From the NCBI GenBank assembly GCA_045647785.1, contig JAZRMU010000039.1, positions 1-43,045 on the forward strand: a DNA stretch of 43,045 bases, in the 5' to 3' direction. The DNA comes from SIG565 sp045647785 (lineage in GTDB: Bacteria > Bacillota > Clostridia > Oscillospirales > Acutalibacteraceae). The notes under the pieces are model-generated. The model was not told the origin of the DNA. It did not search any database and was given only the letters and a program-made list of their open reading frames with translations. Position numbers and translations under genes: made by a program. Positions 6,853 to 16,538 of this stretch are shown here, piece after piece; the first letter of the stretch is position 1, and the number at the start of each line of letters is the position of its first letter.

Positions 6853-8241
6853 GTGAGTACCGAAAATCTGCATTTTTTAGAGCAAATTGAATATATGAAA
6901 AAGGTGCGCCCGTTAGCTACCGAAATCTACGGCGAGCCAAAAGCCTGCGTGAACACCTTCGGTTGCCAACAGAATGTGAGCGATTCCGAGCACTATAAGG
7001 GAATGCTTATAGAAATGGGGTATACCTTAACCGAAAACCCCGAGGAAGCAGATTTTGTTCTTTTTAACACCTGTGCTGTGCGCGAGCATGCTGAAGATAG
7101 GGTATATGGCAATATAGGCACTATGAAGCGGCTCAAGGCTGCGCGTAAAAATATGATTATTGCCGTTTGTGGCTGTATGGGGCAGCAGCAAAAGGTAGCA
7201 GATAGAATTAAAAAAAGCTATCCGTATATCGATATTGTTTTCGGTACACAGGTGCTGCACCGTTTGCCCGAATTTATTTATAAGCGTCTCTCGGGCGGAC
7301 CGAGAATATTTAATAACTCAACCGAGGTTGCAGATATCGTTGAGGGCCTTCCCGTATCTCGCGACAGAGCGGTTAAGGGTTGGCTGCCTATTATGTATGG
7401 CTGCAACAATTTCTGCACCTATTGTATTGTGCCTTATGTGCGCGGTCGCGAGCGCTCGAGAGAAAGCGCCGAAATTCTACGCGAGGCAAAGGAAATGATA
7501 GCATCGGGTATTCGCGATATAACGCTGCTTGGTCAAAATGTTAATTCCTACGGTATGACTCTAAAAGAGGATATTAATTTTTCGGGATTGCTTCGTAAAA
7601 TTAATGCGATTGAGGGCGATTTCAGAATCAGGTTTATGACCTCGCATCCGCGGGATTGCACCGAGGAGCTGCTTCGTACCATGGCGGAATGCGAGAAGGT
7701 ATGCCATCAGCTGCATTTGCCGTTTCAGTCGGGTAATAGCCGAGTGCTTAAGGATATGAACCGACATTATGACCGTGATAGGTATTTGTCGCTTGTGAAA
7801 AAAGCAAAGGAGCTTATGCCCGATATAGTGCTGACAAGCGATGTTATAGTCGGTTTCCCCGGGGAGACCTATGAGGAGTTTTTGGATACAGTAAGCCTTG
7901 TTCGAGAGGTTCGGTATAATTCGCTTTTCACCTTCATCTTTTCGCCGCGTCCGGGCACGCCGGCTGAAACAATGCCGGATAATGTAAGCCGTGCCGAAAA
8001 GGGCAAGTGGTTCGATGAATTATTAGCCGTTCAGGACGAAATCGGTAAACTCCATCAGCAGGATATGCTCGGTAAAAACTACCGCGTGCTCTGCGAGGAG
8101 GAAATAGAAGATGGGTTGTTCACAGGACATACCGACGGCAATATAGCCGTAACCTTTAAAGCAAAAAAAGTTGATATAGGCAAATTCTTAAATATAAAAA
8201 TAACTAATGTAAACAATGTGCTTTCGGGTACAGTAATATAA
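6853..8241 (+). CDS. miaB: tRNA-2-methylthio-N6-dimethylallyladenosine synthase MiaB
   Basis: Radical SAM methylthiotransferase that adds a methylthio group to i6A37 of tRNAs reading U-starting codons. N-terminal MTTase domain cysteines are seen in CVNTFGCQQN, FNTCAVRE and VCGCMGQQ. The radical SAM cluster motif is GCNNFCTYCIVPYVRGRERS, with a C-terminal TRAM domain. About 462 residues, normal. I start at GTG 6853 because GGGAGAG lies 9 bases upstream; an in-frame TTG at 6835 overlaps that site. First gene of a long operon that also holds miaA, which makes the substrate of MiaB. Confidence 0.95.
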   Translation: MSTENLHFLEQIEYMKKVRPLATEIYGEPKACVNTFGCQQNVSDSEHYKGMLIEMGYTLTENPEEADFVLFNTCAVREHAEDRVYGNIGTMKRLKAARKNMIIAVCGCMGQQQKVADRIKKSYPYIDIVFGTQVLHRLPEFIYKRLSGGPRIFNNSTEVADIVEGLPVSRDRAVKGWLPIMYGCNNFCTYCIVPYVRGRERSRESAEILREAKEMIASGIRDITLLGQNVNSYGMTLKEDINFSGLLRKINAIEGDFRIRFMTSHPRDCTEELLRTMAECEKVCHQLHLPFQSGNSRVLKDMNRHYDRDRYLSLVKKAKELMPDIVLTSDVIVGFPGETYEEFLDTVSLVREVRYNSLFTFIFSPRPGTPAETMPDNVSRAEKGKWFDELLAVQDEIGKLHQQDMLGKNYRVLCEEEIEDGLFTGHTDGNIAVTFKAKKVDIGKFLNIKITNVNNVLSGTVI

Positions 8242-8255
8242 AGGAGATTTTAATT

Positions 8256-8663
8256 ATGACCGCTATTGAAGCTGCAAGAAAATTAGGAGCTGCCATTCAG
8301 GCAGATGAGGCATATATTAAATATGCTGAAGCTATTAAACAGAATGATGAGAACGAAGAGCTGCAAACCAAAATCAGCGAATTCAACATTAAAAGAATGA
8401 ACCTTGATAACGAGGTTAGCAAGGATGAAAACGAGCGCGATGCCGAGAAAATTCAGCAGATGAATACAGAACTTCGTGCTATTTATGACGAAATTATGGC
8501 TAATTCTGCAATGCTCGCATTTAACGAGGCAAAGGCAGGCATGGATAAGCTGTTACAGGATATCAACGCAATTATTATGATGTCGGCACAAGGACAAGAC
8601 CCCGAAACCTGCGAAATTTCGGCTTGCACAGGTAACTGCTCATCCTGCGGCGGCTGCCATTAA
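8256..8663 (+). CDS. ymcA: YlbF/YmcA (RicA-like) family protein with C-terminal cysteine cluster
   Basis: A mostly helical 135-residue protein of the YlbF/YmcA family. In Bacillus subtilis, YmcA, YlbF and YaaT form a complex that carries Fe-S clusters and affects RNase Y and development; ymcA sits between miaB (ymcB) and mutS there, the same order as here. The helical core is followed by a tail with five cysteines, CEISACTGNCSSCGGCH, suited to binding metal or an Fe-S cluster. It starts 14 bases after miaB with GGAG upstream. The ricA/ymcA name rests on synteny and family; YlbF-type function is equally possible. Confidence 0.78.
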   Translation: MTAIEAARKLGAAIQADEAYIKYAEAIKQNDENEELQTKISEFNIKRMNLDNEVSKDENERDAEKIQQMNTELRAIYDEIMANSAMLAFNEAKAGMDKLLQDINAIIMMSAQGQDPETCEISACTGNCSSCGGCH

Positions 8664-8706
8664 TTTTTAAAATACTCTAGTAACTCTTTAGAAACGGAGA
8701 ATTAAA

Positions 8707-11307
8707 ATGGCTGAATTATCCCCAATGATGCGTCAGTATATGGAAATAAAAGCCCAAAACGAGGATAGCATTGTTTTCTTCCGACTTGGCGACTTTTATG
8801 AAATGTTTTTTGATGACGCTAAAACTGCATCAGAGGAGCTCGAACTCACGCTCACGGGGCGCGATTGCGGGCTTGAGGAGCGTGCGCCTATGTGTGGTGT
8901 ACCGTATCACAGCTGCGAGGGATATATAGCCCGCCTTGTTGAAAAGGGTTACAAAATAGCCATTTGCGAGCAGGTGGAGGACCCCGCTACTGCAAAGGGC
9001 ATTGTTAAAAGAGAAATAGTTAAGGTAATAACTCCCGGTACGGTACTTGAGGATACAATGCTTGATGAAAGCAAAAATAACTATCTGTGTGCTGTCGCGA
9101 TGGATAAGGAGGATTTCGGTCTTTGCTTTGTCGATGCTTCAACGGGAGAGCTGCACCTTACCGATATCAAGGGCGATAACACCGATAAGCGTGTTATTGA
9201 TGAGCTTGGTAAATATATGCCTCGTGAAATTTTGGCAACTGCCGAGTTCCGAGAGAAAAAAGAGATAACCGAGTTTTTATGTAATAGAATGAATTGTGTT
9301 GTAACAGTGCGTCAGGCGGAAAGCTTTAATACTGCTGTTACAGAACCGATGGTGCTATCACACTTTGGGGTTATAGGCGTTAAAAGCTTTGGCATTGAGT
9401 CGGGCTCGGTAGCAGCCGCAGCGCTTGGTGCCGCTACCGAGTATTTAAGAGAGACTGCCGTTAGAGATTGCAGCTCGGTTAAGAAGGTTAACTATTATAC
9501 CGAATCGCAGTTTATGCGACTTGATATAAATTCGGTGCGAAATCTTGAGCTCACAGAAACTATGCGCTTAAAAGCCAAGCGTGGCTCGCTTTTATGGGTG
9601 CTTGATAAAACCAAAACTGCAATGGGTAAGCGCCTTATTCGTTCTTGGGCTGAAAAGCCGCTTATGAGTGTTGCCGAAATAACTGCCCGCCAAAATGCGG
9701 TAGGGGAATTAATGGAAAATGCCTTCATGTGTGGCGAAATAGTAGAAAATCTGCGCCGCGTGCGGGATATTGAGCGCCTTACAACAAAACTGGTCTATGG
9801 CTCCGCAGGCGGAAAGGACTTGAGGGCTATCGCAACAACGCTCGAGGCTATGCCCGAGTTAAAATCGCTTTTATCTGCAGCGAGCAGCAAGCTGCTGCGT
9901 GAAATAAACGGCAGCATTGACCCGCTGCCCGAGATTGTGGAGCTTATAAATAAGGCTATTGTTGATGAGCCGCCGTTTTCGGTGCGAGAGGGAGGCATCA
10001 TAAAGAAGGGCTTTAATAGCGAGCTTGATGAGCTGAATGATGTTATAGCAAACGGCACAGGCTACATAACCTCTATTGAGGCTGCCGAGCGTGAGCGCAC
10101 AGGAATTAAAAATCTGCGCATTCGCTATAACCGCGTTTTTGGCTATTACATCGAGGTTACAAATTCCTTCCTCGATAGAGTGCCCGAAACATACATTCGA
10201 AAACAAACGCTTACTAATTGTGAGCGCTTTATAACAGATGAGCTTAAGAAAATTGAAACCAAGGTACTCGGTGCCAGAGAGCGTGTGGTAGCACTTGAAT
10301 ACGAGATTTTCTCGCAAATACGCGATACTGTGGCATCCCATATTGCCGAGCTTCAAAAAACAGCGGCAATGGTAGCAAGGCTCGATGTGCTTTGCTCGTT
10401 TGCGGTAGTTTCGGTCAGCAATTCATATACAAGACCCACTATTAATACCGATGGTATTATAAGTATAAAAGCGGGTAGACACCCTGTTGTTGAGCAAATG
10501 CTCAAAACCCCGTTTGTTTCTAATGATACGCTGCTAGACTTAAAGGATAACCGCTGCGCTGTTATAACAGGACCTAATATGGCGGGTAAGTCTACATATA
10601 TGCGTCAGGTGGCAGTAATTTCCATAATGGCGCAAATGGGTTGCTTTGTTCCGGCTGAAAGTGCTAACCTCTGCATTGTTGATGCGGTTTACACTCGCGT
10701 AGGTGCCAGTGATGATTTGGCATCGGGTCAGTCCACATTTATGATAGAGATGAACGAGGTAGCTACTATTGTTAAAAATGCTACCAAAAACAGTTTGCTC
10801 ATTCTCGATGAAATCGGACGCGGCACCTCCACCTTTGATGGTATGGCAATTGCTCGCGCTGTGCTCGAGTTTGTAGCCGACAAACGCCGACTTGGCGCTA
10901 AAACACTTTTTGCAACACACTACCACGAGCTAACCGAGCTTGAAAACACCTGCGACGGTATTAAAAACTATAATGTTGCGGTTAAAAAGCGCGGAGATGA
11001 TATAATTTTCTTGCGCCGAATTATACGCGGCGGAACAGATGACAGTTATGGTATTGAGGTGGCAAAGCTGGCGGGTGTACCCGATAGCATTATAAACCGT
11101 GCAAAGGTGATTTTAGCCGAGGTATTGGAGAGCGGTGTTGTGCATTACACATCAGCCGCAAGGGTCGATAGCGACCAGCTGTCGTTAGAGGGTGCGGCAA
11201 GCAGCAGTCTTGTGGAGGAACTAAAGACTATTGATGCGACTACGCTAACCCCCATCGAGGCTATGAAAATTCTTTATGATTTAACCGAAAAGGCTAAAAA
11301 TATTTAA
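8707..11307 (+). CDS. mutS: DNA mismatch repair protein MutS
   Basis: Mismatch-recognition ATPase of 866 residues, typical for MutS1. The mismatch-binding Phe-x-Glu is present in LGDFYEMFFDDA near residue 30. The C-terminal ABC ATPase has Walker A GPNMAGKSTYMRQ, the LASGQSTFMIEM signature, Walker B LLILDEIGRGTSTFDG and the H-loop ATHYHELTEL. Placement next to mutL, which starts 23 bases downstream, confirms the assignment. The gap after ymcA (43 bases) holds a GGAGA ribosome site and no terminator. Confidence 0.97.
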   Translation: MAELSPMMRQYMEIKAQNEDSIVFFRLGDFYEMFFDDAKTASEELELTLTGRDCGLEERAPMCGVPYHSCEGYIARLVEKGYKIAICEQVEDPATAKGIVKREIVKVITPGTVLEDTMLDESKNNYLCAVAMDKEDFGLCFVDASTGELHLTDIKGDNTDKRVIDELGKYMPREILATAEFREKKEITEFLCNRMNCVVTVRQAESFNTAVTEPMVLSHFGVIGVKSFGIESGSVAAAALGAATEYLRETAVRDCSSVKKVNYYTESQFMRLDINSVRNLELTETMRLKAKRGSLLWVLDKTKTAMGKRLIRSWAEKPLMSVAEITARQNAVGELMENAFMCGEIVENLRRVRDIERLTTKLVYGSAGGKDLRAIATTLEAMPELKSLLSAASSKLLREINGSIDPLPEIVELINKAIVDEPPFSVREGGIIKKGFNSELDELNDVIANGTGYITSIEAAERERTGIKNLRIRYNRVFGYYIEVTNSFLDRVPETYIRKQTLTNCERFITDELKKIETKVLGARERVVALEYEIFSQIRDTVASHIAELQKTAAMVARLDVLCSFAVVSVSNSYTRPTINTDGIISIKAGRHPVVEQMLKTPFVSNDTLLDLKDNRCAVITGPNMAGKSTYMRQVAVISIMAQMGCFVPAESANLCIVDAVYTRVGASDDLASGQSTFMIEMNEVATIVKNATKNSLLILDEIGRGTSTFDGMAIARAVLEFVADKRRLGAKTLFATHYHELTELENTCDGIKNYNVAVKKRGDDIIFLRRIIRGGTDDSYGIEVAKLAGVPDSIINRAKVILAEVLESGVVHYTSAARVDSDQLSLEGAASSSLVEELKTIDATTLTPIEAMKILYDLTEKAKNI

Positions 11308-11330
11308 TTTTTTATGAAAGGAGTTCCGTT

Positions 11331-13208
11331 ATGCCGGAGATTAAGGTTTTACCCAAAAATGTATCTGAATTAATTGCCGCGGGCGAGGTAGTTGAGCGCC
11401 CCAGTGCAGTTATAAAAGAGCTTGTTGAAAACGCTATTGATGCGGGTGCTAGCGAAATAACCGTGGAAATAAGGCGGGGCGGAATTCTTTATATGTCGGT
11501 GCGCGATAACGGTTGCGGTATCAGCCGAAGCGATGCCCCAACAGCGTTCTTGCGTCATGCCACAAGTAAAATAAAGGGTGCGGCCGACCTTGATAAAATC
11601 GGCACACTCGGTTTTCGCGGTGAAGCACTTGCTGCAATATCGGCAGTTTCCCGCACGGAATTAATCACAAGAACTGCCGACACCGAAATCGGTACGCACA
11701 TTGTGGTTGAGGGTGGAATGCAGTCAATCCCCGAGGATATCGGCTGCGATAAGGGCACAATAATAATCGTGCGCGATTTGTTTTTCAACACCCCCGCGAG
11801 AATGAAATTCCTTAAAAAGGATGTATCGGAGGGCAACAGCGTTGCCGCCGTTATCGACCGTTTGGCACTATCCCATCCCGAAATTGCTTTCCGTTTCATC
11901 AGAGAAGGCAAGGTTGCGCTTGCAACCTCGGGCGATGGTAGCCTCAAAAATGTTATTTATTCGGTGCTTGGTCGCGATTTTGCAACCTCGCTGATTCCTG
12001 TAGAGACAGAAAGCGATGGTGTTAAGGTCAGCGGTTTTACCTGTAAGCCTGTTTACTGCAAGCAAAACCGCAATGGTCAGTTTTTCTTCTTGAACGGTCG
12101 TTTGGTATTGTCCCGCACCGCTGCTGCAGCGCTTGAGCAGGCTTATAAAAACTCAAGTATGGTGGGTAAATTTCCTTGCTGTGTTCTTAAAATTGAAATG
12201 CCGTATGAAATGGTGGATGTTAATGTTCACCCCGCTAAAACAGAGGTGCGTTTTGCCGACGAGCATAGAGTATTTTCGGCAGTTTACTATGCGGTTAAAA
12301 ACGCTTTAGCAGGTGGCGATACTCGCCCCGAGATAAAGGCAACATTTAATCCTTATACACCTATAAATGAAAAGCCGTATGAGCAAACAGCCATCAAGGT
12401 TGCCGCCCCAAAAGAGGGGGCTCCGATAGCGGGAAGCACTGCTTCAAGAATATCTTCCCCCGAGGTTTCGGTATCGGCAGATAACTCTTTTACATACAGA
12501 ATGCCGAATGTGCCAAAGGAGCCTGCGACCGTAACCGCAAAGGCAGCGGTTTTGATTGATTACGAGGATATACCCGACAAAACGGAAAAGGCTGTAGAAA
12601 TAAAGCAGCCTGAAAAGGCAGAGGAAAGAGAAAAGCCTATAACCGAGCCCGATATCGAGTATATCGGCTGTGTTTTCAACACCTACATTGTGGCCGCGAA
12701 GGGCGATGAGGTGTATTTTATAGATAAGCACGCGGCACACGAAAGAATTCTTTTTGAAAGGTTTTCTAAAGAAAAAATCGAGGTGCAAGCCCTGCTTGCC
12801 CCCGTTAGCATAACACTCACCAAAGAGGAATATTCCGCGGTGGTTTCGAATCTTGAGGCAATAGAGCAAAACGGCTTTGAAATAGAGGATTTTGGTGGCG
12901 GTACTGTGCTTGTGCGCAGCATCCCCGCAATGCTGAAAAATGCCGATATATCGCTGCTCGTTTCCGAAATAGCCGCTGAATTAAGTGTGAAAAATAATAT
13001 TCAAATAGAGCGTATCGGCGAGATTCTGCATTCGGTTTCCTGCAAGGCAGCAATTAAGGGCGGTCAGTATAATACAGATTATGAGCTGCGCACCTTGGCT
13101 GAAAGAATTCTCTTAAGCGACGATATTATGTACTGTCCGCACGGCAGACCCGTTGCCTTCCGCCTGACTAGAAAAGAGCTCGAAAAACAGTTTGGAAGAA
13201 TACAGTAA
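11331..13208 (+). CDS. mutL: DNA mismatch repair protein MutL
   Basis: Matchmaker/nicking protein of mismatch repair, 625 residues. The N-terminal GHKL ATPase motifs are intact: ELVENAIDAGASEI, DNGCGI and GTLGFRGEALAAI. A variable linker spans roughly residues 335-435. The C-terminal domain has DKHAAHERILFE, matching the endonuclease motif DQHA(x)2E(x)4E with K for Q, plus SCKAAIKGG and CPHGRP, so it is predicted to nick DNA as in bacteria lacking MutH. Its stop overlaps the miaA start (TAATG), implying translational coupling. Confidence 0.96.
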   Translation: MPEIKVLPKNVSELIAAGEVVERPSAVIKELVENAIDAGASEITVEIRRGGILYMSVRDNGCGISRSDAPTAFLRHATSKIKGAADLDKIGTLGFRGEALAAISAVSRTELITRTADTEIGTHIVVEGGMQSIPEDIGCDKGTIIIVRDLFFNTPARMKFLKKDVSEGNSVAAVIDRLALSHPEIAFRFIREGKVALATSGDGSLKNVIYSVLGRDFATSLIPVETESDGVKVSGFTCKPVYCKQNRNGQFFFLNGRLVLSRTAAAALEQAYKNSSMVGKFPCCVLKIEMPYEMVDVNVHPAKTEVRFADEHRVFSAVYYAVKNALAGGDTRPEIKATFNPYTPINEKPYEQTAIKVAAPKEGAPIAGSTASRISSPEVSVSADNSFTYRMPNVPKEPATVTAKAAVLIDYEDIPDKTEKAVEIKQPEKAEEREKPITEPDIEYIGCVFNTYIVAAKGDEVYFIDKHAAHERILFERFSKEKIEVQALLAPVSITLTKEEYSAVVSNLEAIEQNGFEIEDFGGGTVLVRSIPAMLKNADISLLVSEIAAELSVKNNIQIERIGEILHSVSCKAAIKGGQYNTDYELRTLAERILLSDDIMYCPHGRPVAFRLTRKELEKQFGRIQ

Positions 13209-14140
13209 TGAAAGATAAGAAAATACCGCTAATTGCCGTTGTAGGTCCAACCGCATCCGGCAAAACAGCGCTTGGAATTGCTTTGGCAAAGGCTCTTTCA
13301 GGTGAGATAGTATCGGCAGATTCAATGCAGATATATAAGGGAATTCCCATTGCCTCTGCAGTGCCGAGTCTTGATGAAAGACAGGGGATAGAGCATTATA
13401 TGCTCGAATTCCTCTCCCCCGAAACACCCTATTCGGTCGCCGATTATGTGAAAACGGCGTCAGAGCATATTGAAGGCATAATCAATAAAAAAAGGCAGCC
13501 TATACTTGTTGGCGGAACGGGTTTTTATGTCGATTCGCTGACGGGTGGCATAACCTTTTTGGAGGGCAAGGTGAGCCCGGAGCTCCGAGAAAGGCTTGAA
13601 AAGGAATATGATAATTTAGGTGGCGAAAAAATGCTTGAAAGGCTGGCAAAATTCGATGCCGAAGCTGCACAAAAGCTAAACTTCGCCGACCGCCGCAGAA
13701 TTGTTCGTGCCTTTGAAATTTATGAGTCGTCAGGTATCACCAAAACCGAGGCGGAGGCAAAATCCAAAAGCGAGCCATCGCCATATAAAACCGTGTTTAT
13801 CGGCATTACCTACCGCGATAGGGAAAAGCTTTATGAGCGCATAAACCGTAGGGTGGATATAATGCTTGAAAGCGGACTACTAAAAGAGGCAGAGAGCACC
13901 CTTGCTCTTAAAAACGGCACTGCCGCAGCCCAAGCAATAGGTCATAAGGAGCTACACCGTTATTTGCGGGGTGAAAAAACCTTTGATGAGGCTGTAGAGG
14001 ACCTGAAGCGTGAAACGAGGCGTTATGCCAAAAGGCAGTTGACCTGGTTTAGAAGAAACGAAAAAATTAATTGGATTTATGCCGATGAGTGCGAGGATAT
14101 AGCATCAAAGGCACTCGAAATTATAAAAAAGGAGTTGTAA
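13208..14140 (+). CDS. miaA: tRNA dimethylallyltransferase MiaA
   Basis: Transfers a dimethylallyl group to A37 of tRNAs, making the substrate for MiaB encoded at the start of this operon. 310 residues. Walker A is GPTASGKTALGIALAKAL, followed by DSMQIYKGIPIASA, GGTGFYVDSL and AIGHKEL; the C-terminal RRYAKRQLTWFR is conserved. The start overlaps the mutL stop by one base. Confidence 0.96.
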   Translation: MKDKKIPLIAVVGPTASGKTALGIALAKALSGEIVSADSMQIYKGIPIASAVPSLDERQGIEHYMLEFLSPETPYSVADYVKTASEHIEGIINKKRQPILVGGTGFYVDSLTGGITFLEGKVSPELRERLEKEYDNLGGEKMLERLAKFDAEAAQKLNFADRRRIVRAFEIYESSGITKTEAEAKSKSEPSPYKTVFIGITYRDREKLYERINRRVDIMLESGLLKEAESTLALKNGTAAAQAIGHKELHRYLRGEKTFDEAVEDLKRETRRYAKRQLTWFRRNEKINWIYADECEDIASKALEIIKKEL

Positions 14141-14143
14141 AGA

Positions 14144-15367
14144 ATGAAATCAAAAATCTTAACCGGAATTTTGGCAACAGTGCTTGCAATATTCCTTATT
14201 TATCAGATTTTTGCATCTCTTTATAACCCTGTAACTACCGAAATTGTAACTAAATACGAGTATACCGACGGTGTAAATATAACGGCAGTTATAATCCGCG
14301 ATGAGCTGCTGGTTGAGAATAATCATTCAGGTACTCTCCATTTTGAAATCAATGATTCCGAGCGTGCGCCGAAGGACGGCATAATTGCCAATATTTTTGG
14401 CACAGCCGAGCAGTCGTATGCCGCGACCGAAATTGTTAAAATTCAGAATGAAATAAAAAGTATAAAGGAAATAGAGTCCTACAATGATTTAAATGCTGTT
14501 GATATCGACCTTATAAACAATAAAATGTACGAGTCGCTAAATGCTATTATCCGCCGCTCACAGGTGGGTGTTTACAGCGATATCGCAGGCTATAAGGAGT
14601 CGCTTCTGGCGCTTATAAACCGCAAGCAGATAGCGACAGGCGTGGCAGTGGATTTCACCTCCCAGCTTAATGAGTTAAACGCAAGGCTAACAGCGTTGCA
14701 GTCCCAGCTCGGCACACCGCTGGGCACCGTAAGGGCAGAAAAGGCAGGGTATTTCATATCGGCAACAGATGGCTATGAATCGGTGCTCACTCCCGAAAAA
14801 ATTTCCGAGATAACCCCCGAGTTTCTCGAAAATTTAAAGCCGCAGCCAACCGAAAATAAATCGGTTATCGGCAAGCTCGTATCAGACTACACATGGTATA
14901 TAGCGGCAAGTGTTAGTATTAACGATTCGCTTCAGTTTAAGGTGGGCGATAGCCTTAAAATCCTAACAGGTATGACAGCCTTCCCCGAAATAACGGTTAC
15001 GGTTGATAGAGTTAATATGTCGGTATCCGAGGATAAAGCGGTTGTTATATTTGCTTGCAATCAGATGAACGGCGAGCTTTCGGCTATCCGTTCGGCTACT
15101 ATGACGGTGGTGAAAAATCACTATTCAGGTCTCAAGGTCAGCAGCAAGGCACTTCGCTTTAAGGATGAGGGGGAAAATTCGGGCAGCCCTGTAACGGGTG
15201 TATATGTCGTGTCGGGTATGACGGCGAATTTTGTTCCCGTTGAGATTGTTTATTCCACCGAGGGCTTTGCTATTTGTAAAATAAATCAAGAAAGCGGAAA
15301 TCTTAAGCTTTATGATGAAATTATTGTAAAGGGAAAAAATATTTATGATGGAAAAATCATCGATTGA
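14144..15367 (+). CDS. Membrane-anchored HlyD-like (membrane fusion) protein, function unknown
   Basis: A 407-residue protein with one N-terminal membrane segment (about residues 5-27, ILTGILATVLAIFLIYQIF), then an extracellular part. The layout resembles HlyD/RND adaptor proteins: a lipoyl-like half near 45-90 (ITAVIIRDELLV...GIIANIFG), a coiled-coil stretch about 100-190, the second half near 195-215 (LGTVRAEKAGYFIS), and beta-barrel domains after it. No transporter partner gene is next to it. It lies 4 bases after miaA and overlaps yggS by 23 bases, inside a division/envelope operon, so an envelope or division role is a reasonable guess, not shown. Confidence 0.6.
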   Translation: MKSKILTGILATVLAIFLIYQIFASLYNPVTTEIVTKYEYTDGVNITAVIIRDELLVENNHSGTLHFEINDSERAPKDGIIANIFGTAEQSYAATEIVKIQNEIKSIKEIESYNDLNAVDIDLINNKMYESLNAIIRRSQVGVYSDIAGYKESLLALINRKQIATGVAVDFTSQLNELNARLTALQSQLGTPLGTVRAEKAGYFISATDGYESVLTPEKISEITPEFLENLKPQPTENKSVIGKLVSDYTWYIAASVSINDSLQFKVGDSLKILTGMTAFPEITVTVDRVNMSVSEDKAVVIFACNQMNGELSAIRSATMTVVKNHYSGLKVSSKALRFKDEGENSGSPVTGVYVVSGMTANFVPVEIVYSTEGFAICKINQESGNLKLYDEIIVKGKNIYDGKIID

Positions 15368-16058
15368 TATATTTACTGAAAATTATAAAGAGATTTGCGA
15401 AAATATAGCCGCTGCCGCCGCACGCTCTGGCAGGAGTGCTGATGATATAACTCTGCTGGCGGCAACAAAAACCGTTCCTGCCGAGGTTATAAATTTCGCA
15501 ATTAAAAGCGGCATCACCCATATAGGCGAAAACCGTGTGCAGGAGTTTTTGAGTAAAGAAAACGATATTACCGAAAGGGTGCACCGGCAGTTTATAGGAC
15601 ATCTGCAAACCAATAAGGTGAAGGATATTGTGGGTAAGGTTGAGCTTATACAGTCGGTAGGTTCGCTGAAGCTTGCGCGTGCTATAAGTGCACAGAGCGA
15701 AAAGCTGGGTGTTGTTACAGATGTGCTTATTGAAGTGAACATCGGTTGCGAGGAAAGCAAGTCGGGAGTAGCACCCGAGGGTATATATGAGTTAGCAGCC
15801 GAAATAGGCGAGCTAAAGGGCATAAACCTTCGCGGACTTATGGCAATTCCGCCCGTTTGCGAGTCCCCAGAGCAAAATATTCCTTATTTTGATAAAATGT
15901 ATAAACTGTTTATTGACATTAGGGATAAAAACAAGGATAATAATATTAGTATATTATCTATGGGTATGTCGGATGATTATGTGCAGGCTATTGAGTGCGG
16001 CGCTAATATGGTGCGCCTCGGTACAGCACTTTTCGGACGAAGAAACTATAATTTATAA
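15345..16058 (+). CDS. yggS: PLP homeostasis protein YggS/YlmE
   Basis: Pyridoxal phosphate-binding protein of 237 residues, fold type III barrel without a known catalytic reaction; it keeps PLP and amino acid pools balanced. PLP-lysine region LLAATKTVP, then IGENRVQEFLSK, HRQFIGHLQTNKVKDI, and the phosphate-binding end LSMGMSDDYVQAIECGANMVRLGTALFG (shown in parts) are all family signatures. Its ATG lies inside the end of the preceding gene. The yggS-sepF-ylmH-divIVA order is the standard Gram-positive ylm cluster. Confidence 0.94.
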   Translation: MMEKSSIDIFTENYKEICENIAAAAARSGRSADDITLLAATKTVPAEVINFAIKSGITHIGENRVQEFLSKENDITERVHRQFIGHLQTNKVKDIVGKVELIQSVGSLKLARAISAQSEKLGVVTDVLIEVNIGCEESKSGVAPEGIYELAAEIGELKGINLRGLMAIPPVCESPEQNIPYFDKMYKLFIDIRDKNKDNNISILSMGMSDDYVQAIECGANMVRLGTALFGRRNYNL

Positions 16059-16076
16059 ATTTAAGGAGTGGAAAAA

Positions 16077-16538
16077 ATGGGAGTTTGGGATAATGTTAAA
16101 AAGATAATGAATGTTTCAGCCGACGATTTTGAGGAGGAAACTGTTGATACAGCAGAGCCCGAGCAGGAGAAGGAGTATTTTCAAGAGCCTGTTCGCAAAA
16201 GAGAGCCTGTTAAAATGTTTCCTACCGAGCGTAGGGTTAAAAATACAAATTCCGGCACTAATCCGCAAATGCAGGTTGTGCTTGTTCGCCCTGACCGTTT
16301 TGATGATGTAACCGCAATTGCCGACCATCTTAACGCGCAAAAGAGCGTAGTGCTTAATTTAGAGGCAGCAAATCGCGAAACCTCTCGCCGCATACTCGAT
16401 TTTCTATCCGGTGTTGCCTATGCAAATCGCGGCAATATCCGCAAGGTTGCTAATGCTACCTATATGATAGTATCGGGCTCGGTAGATTTGTCGGGCGAGC
16501 ATATGTTTGATGATATGACCGACCCCACACTTTATTAA
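16077..16538 (+). CDS. sepF: Cell division protein SepF
   Basis: FtsZ-binding septum protein of 153 residues that tethers Z-ring filaments to the membrane. The N-terminal amphipathic stretch MGVWDNVKKIM is the membrane anchor, then an acidic linker and the SepF core (VVLVRPDRFDDVTAIADHL, VVLNLEAANRETSRRILDFL, GVAYANRGNIRKVANATYM). I chose ATG 16077 because AAGGAG (16063-16068) lies 8 bases upstream; the in-frame GTG at 16068 overlaps that site. The stop overlaps the ylmH start. Confidence 0.94.
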   Translation: MGVWDNVKKIMNVSADDFEEETVDTAEPEQEKEYFQEPVRKREPVKMFPTERRVKNTNSGTNPQMQVVLVRPDRFDDVTAIADHLNAQKSVVLNLEAANRETSRRILDFLSGVAYANRGNIRKVANATYMIVSGSVDLSGEHMFDDMTDPTLY

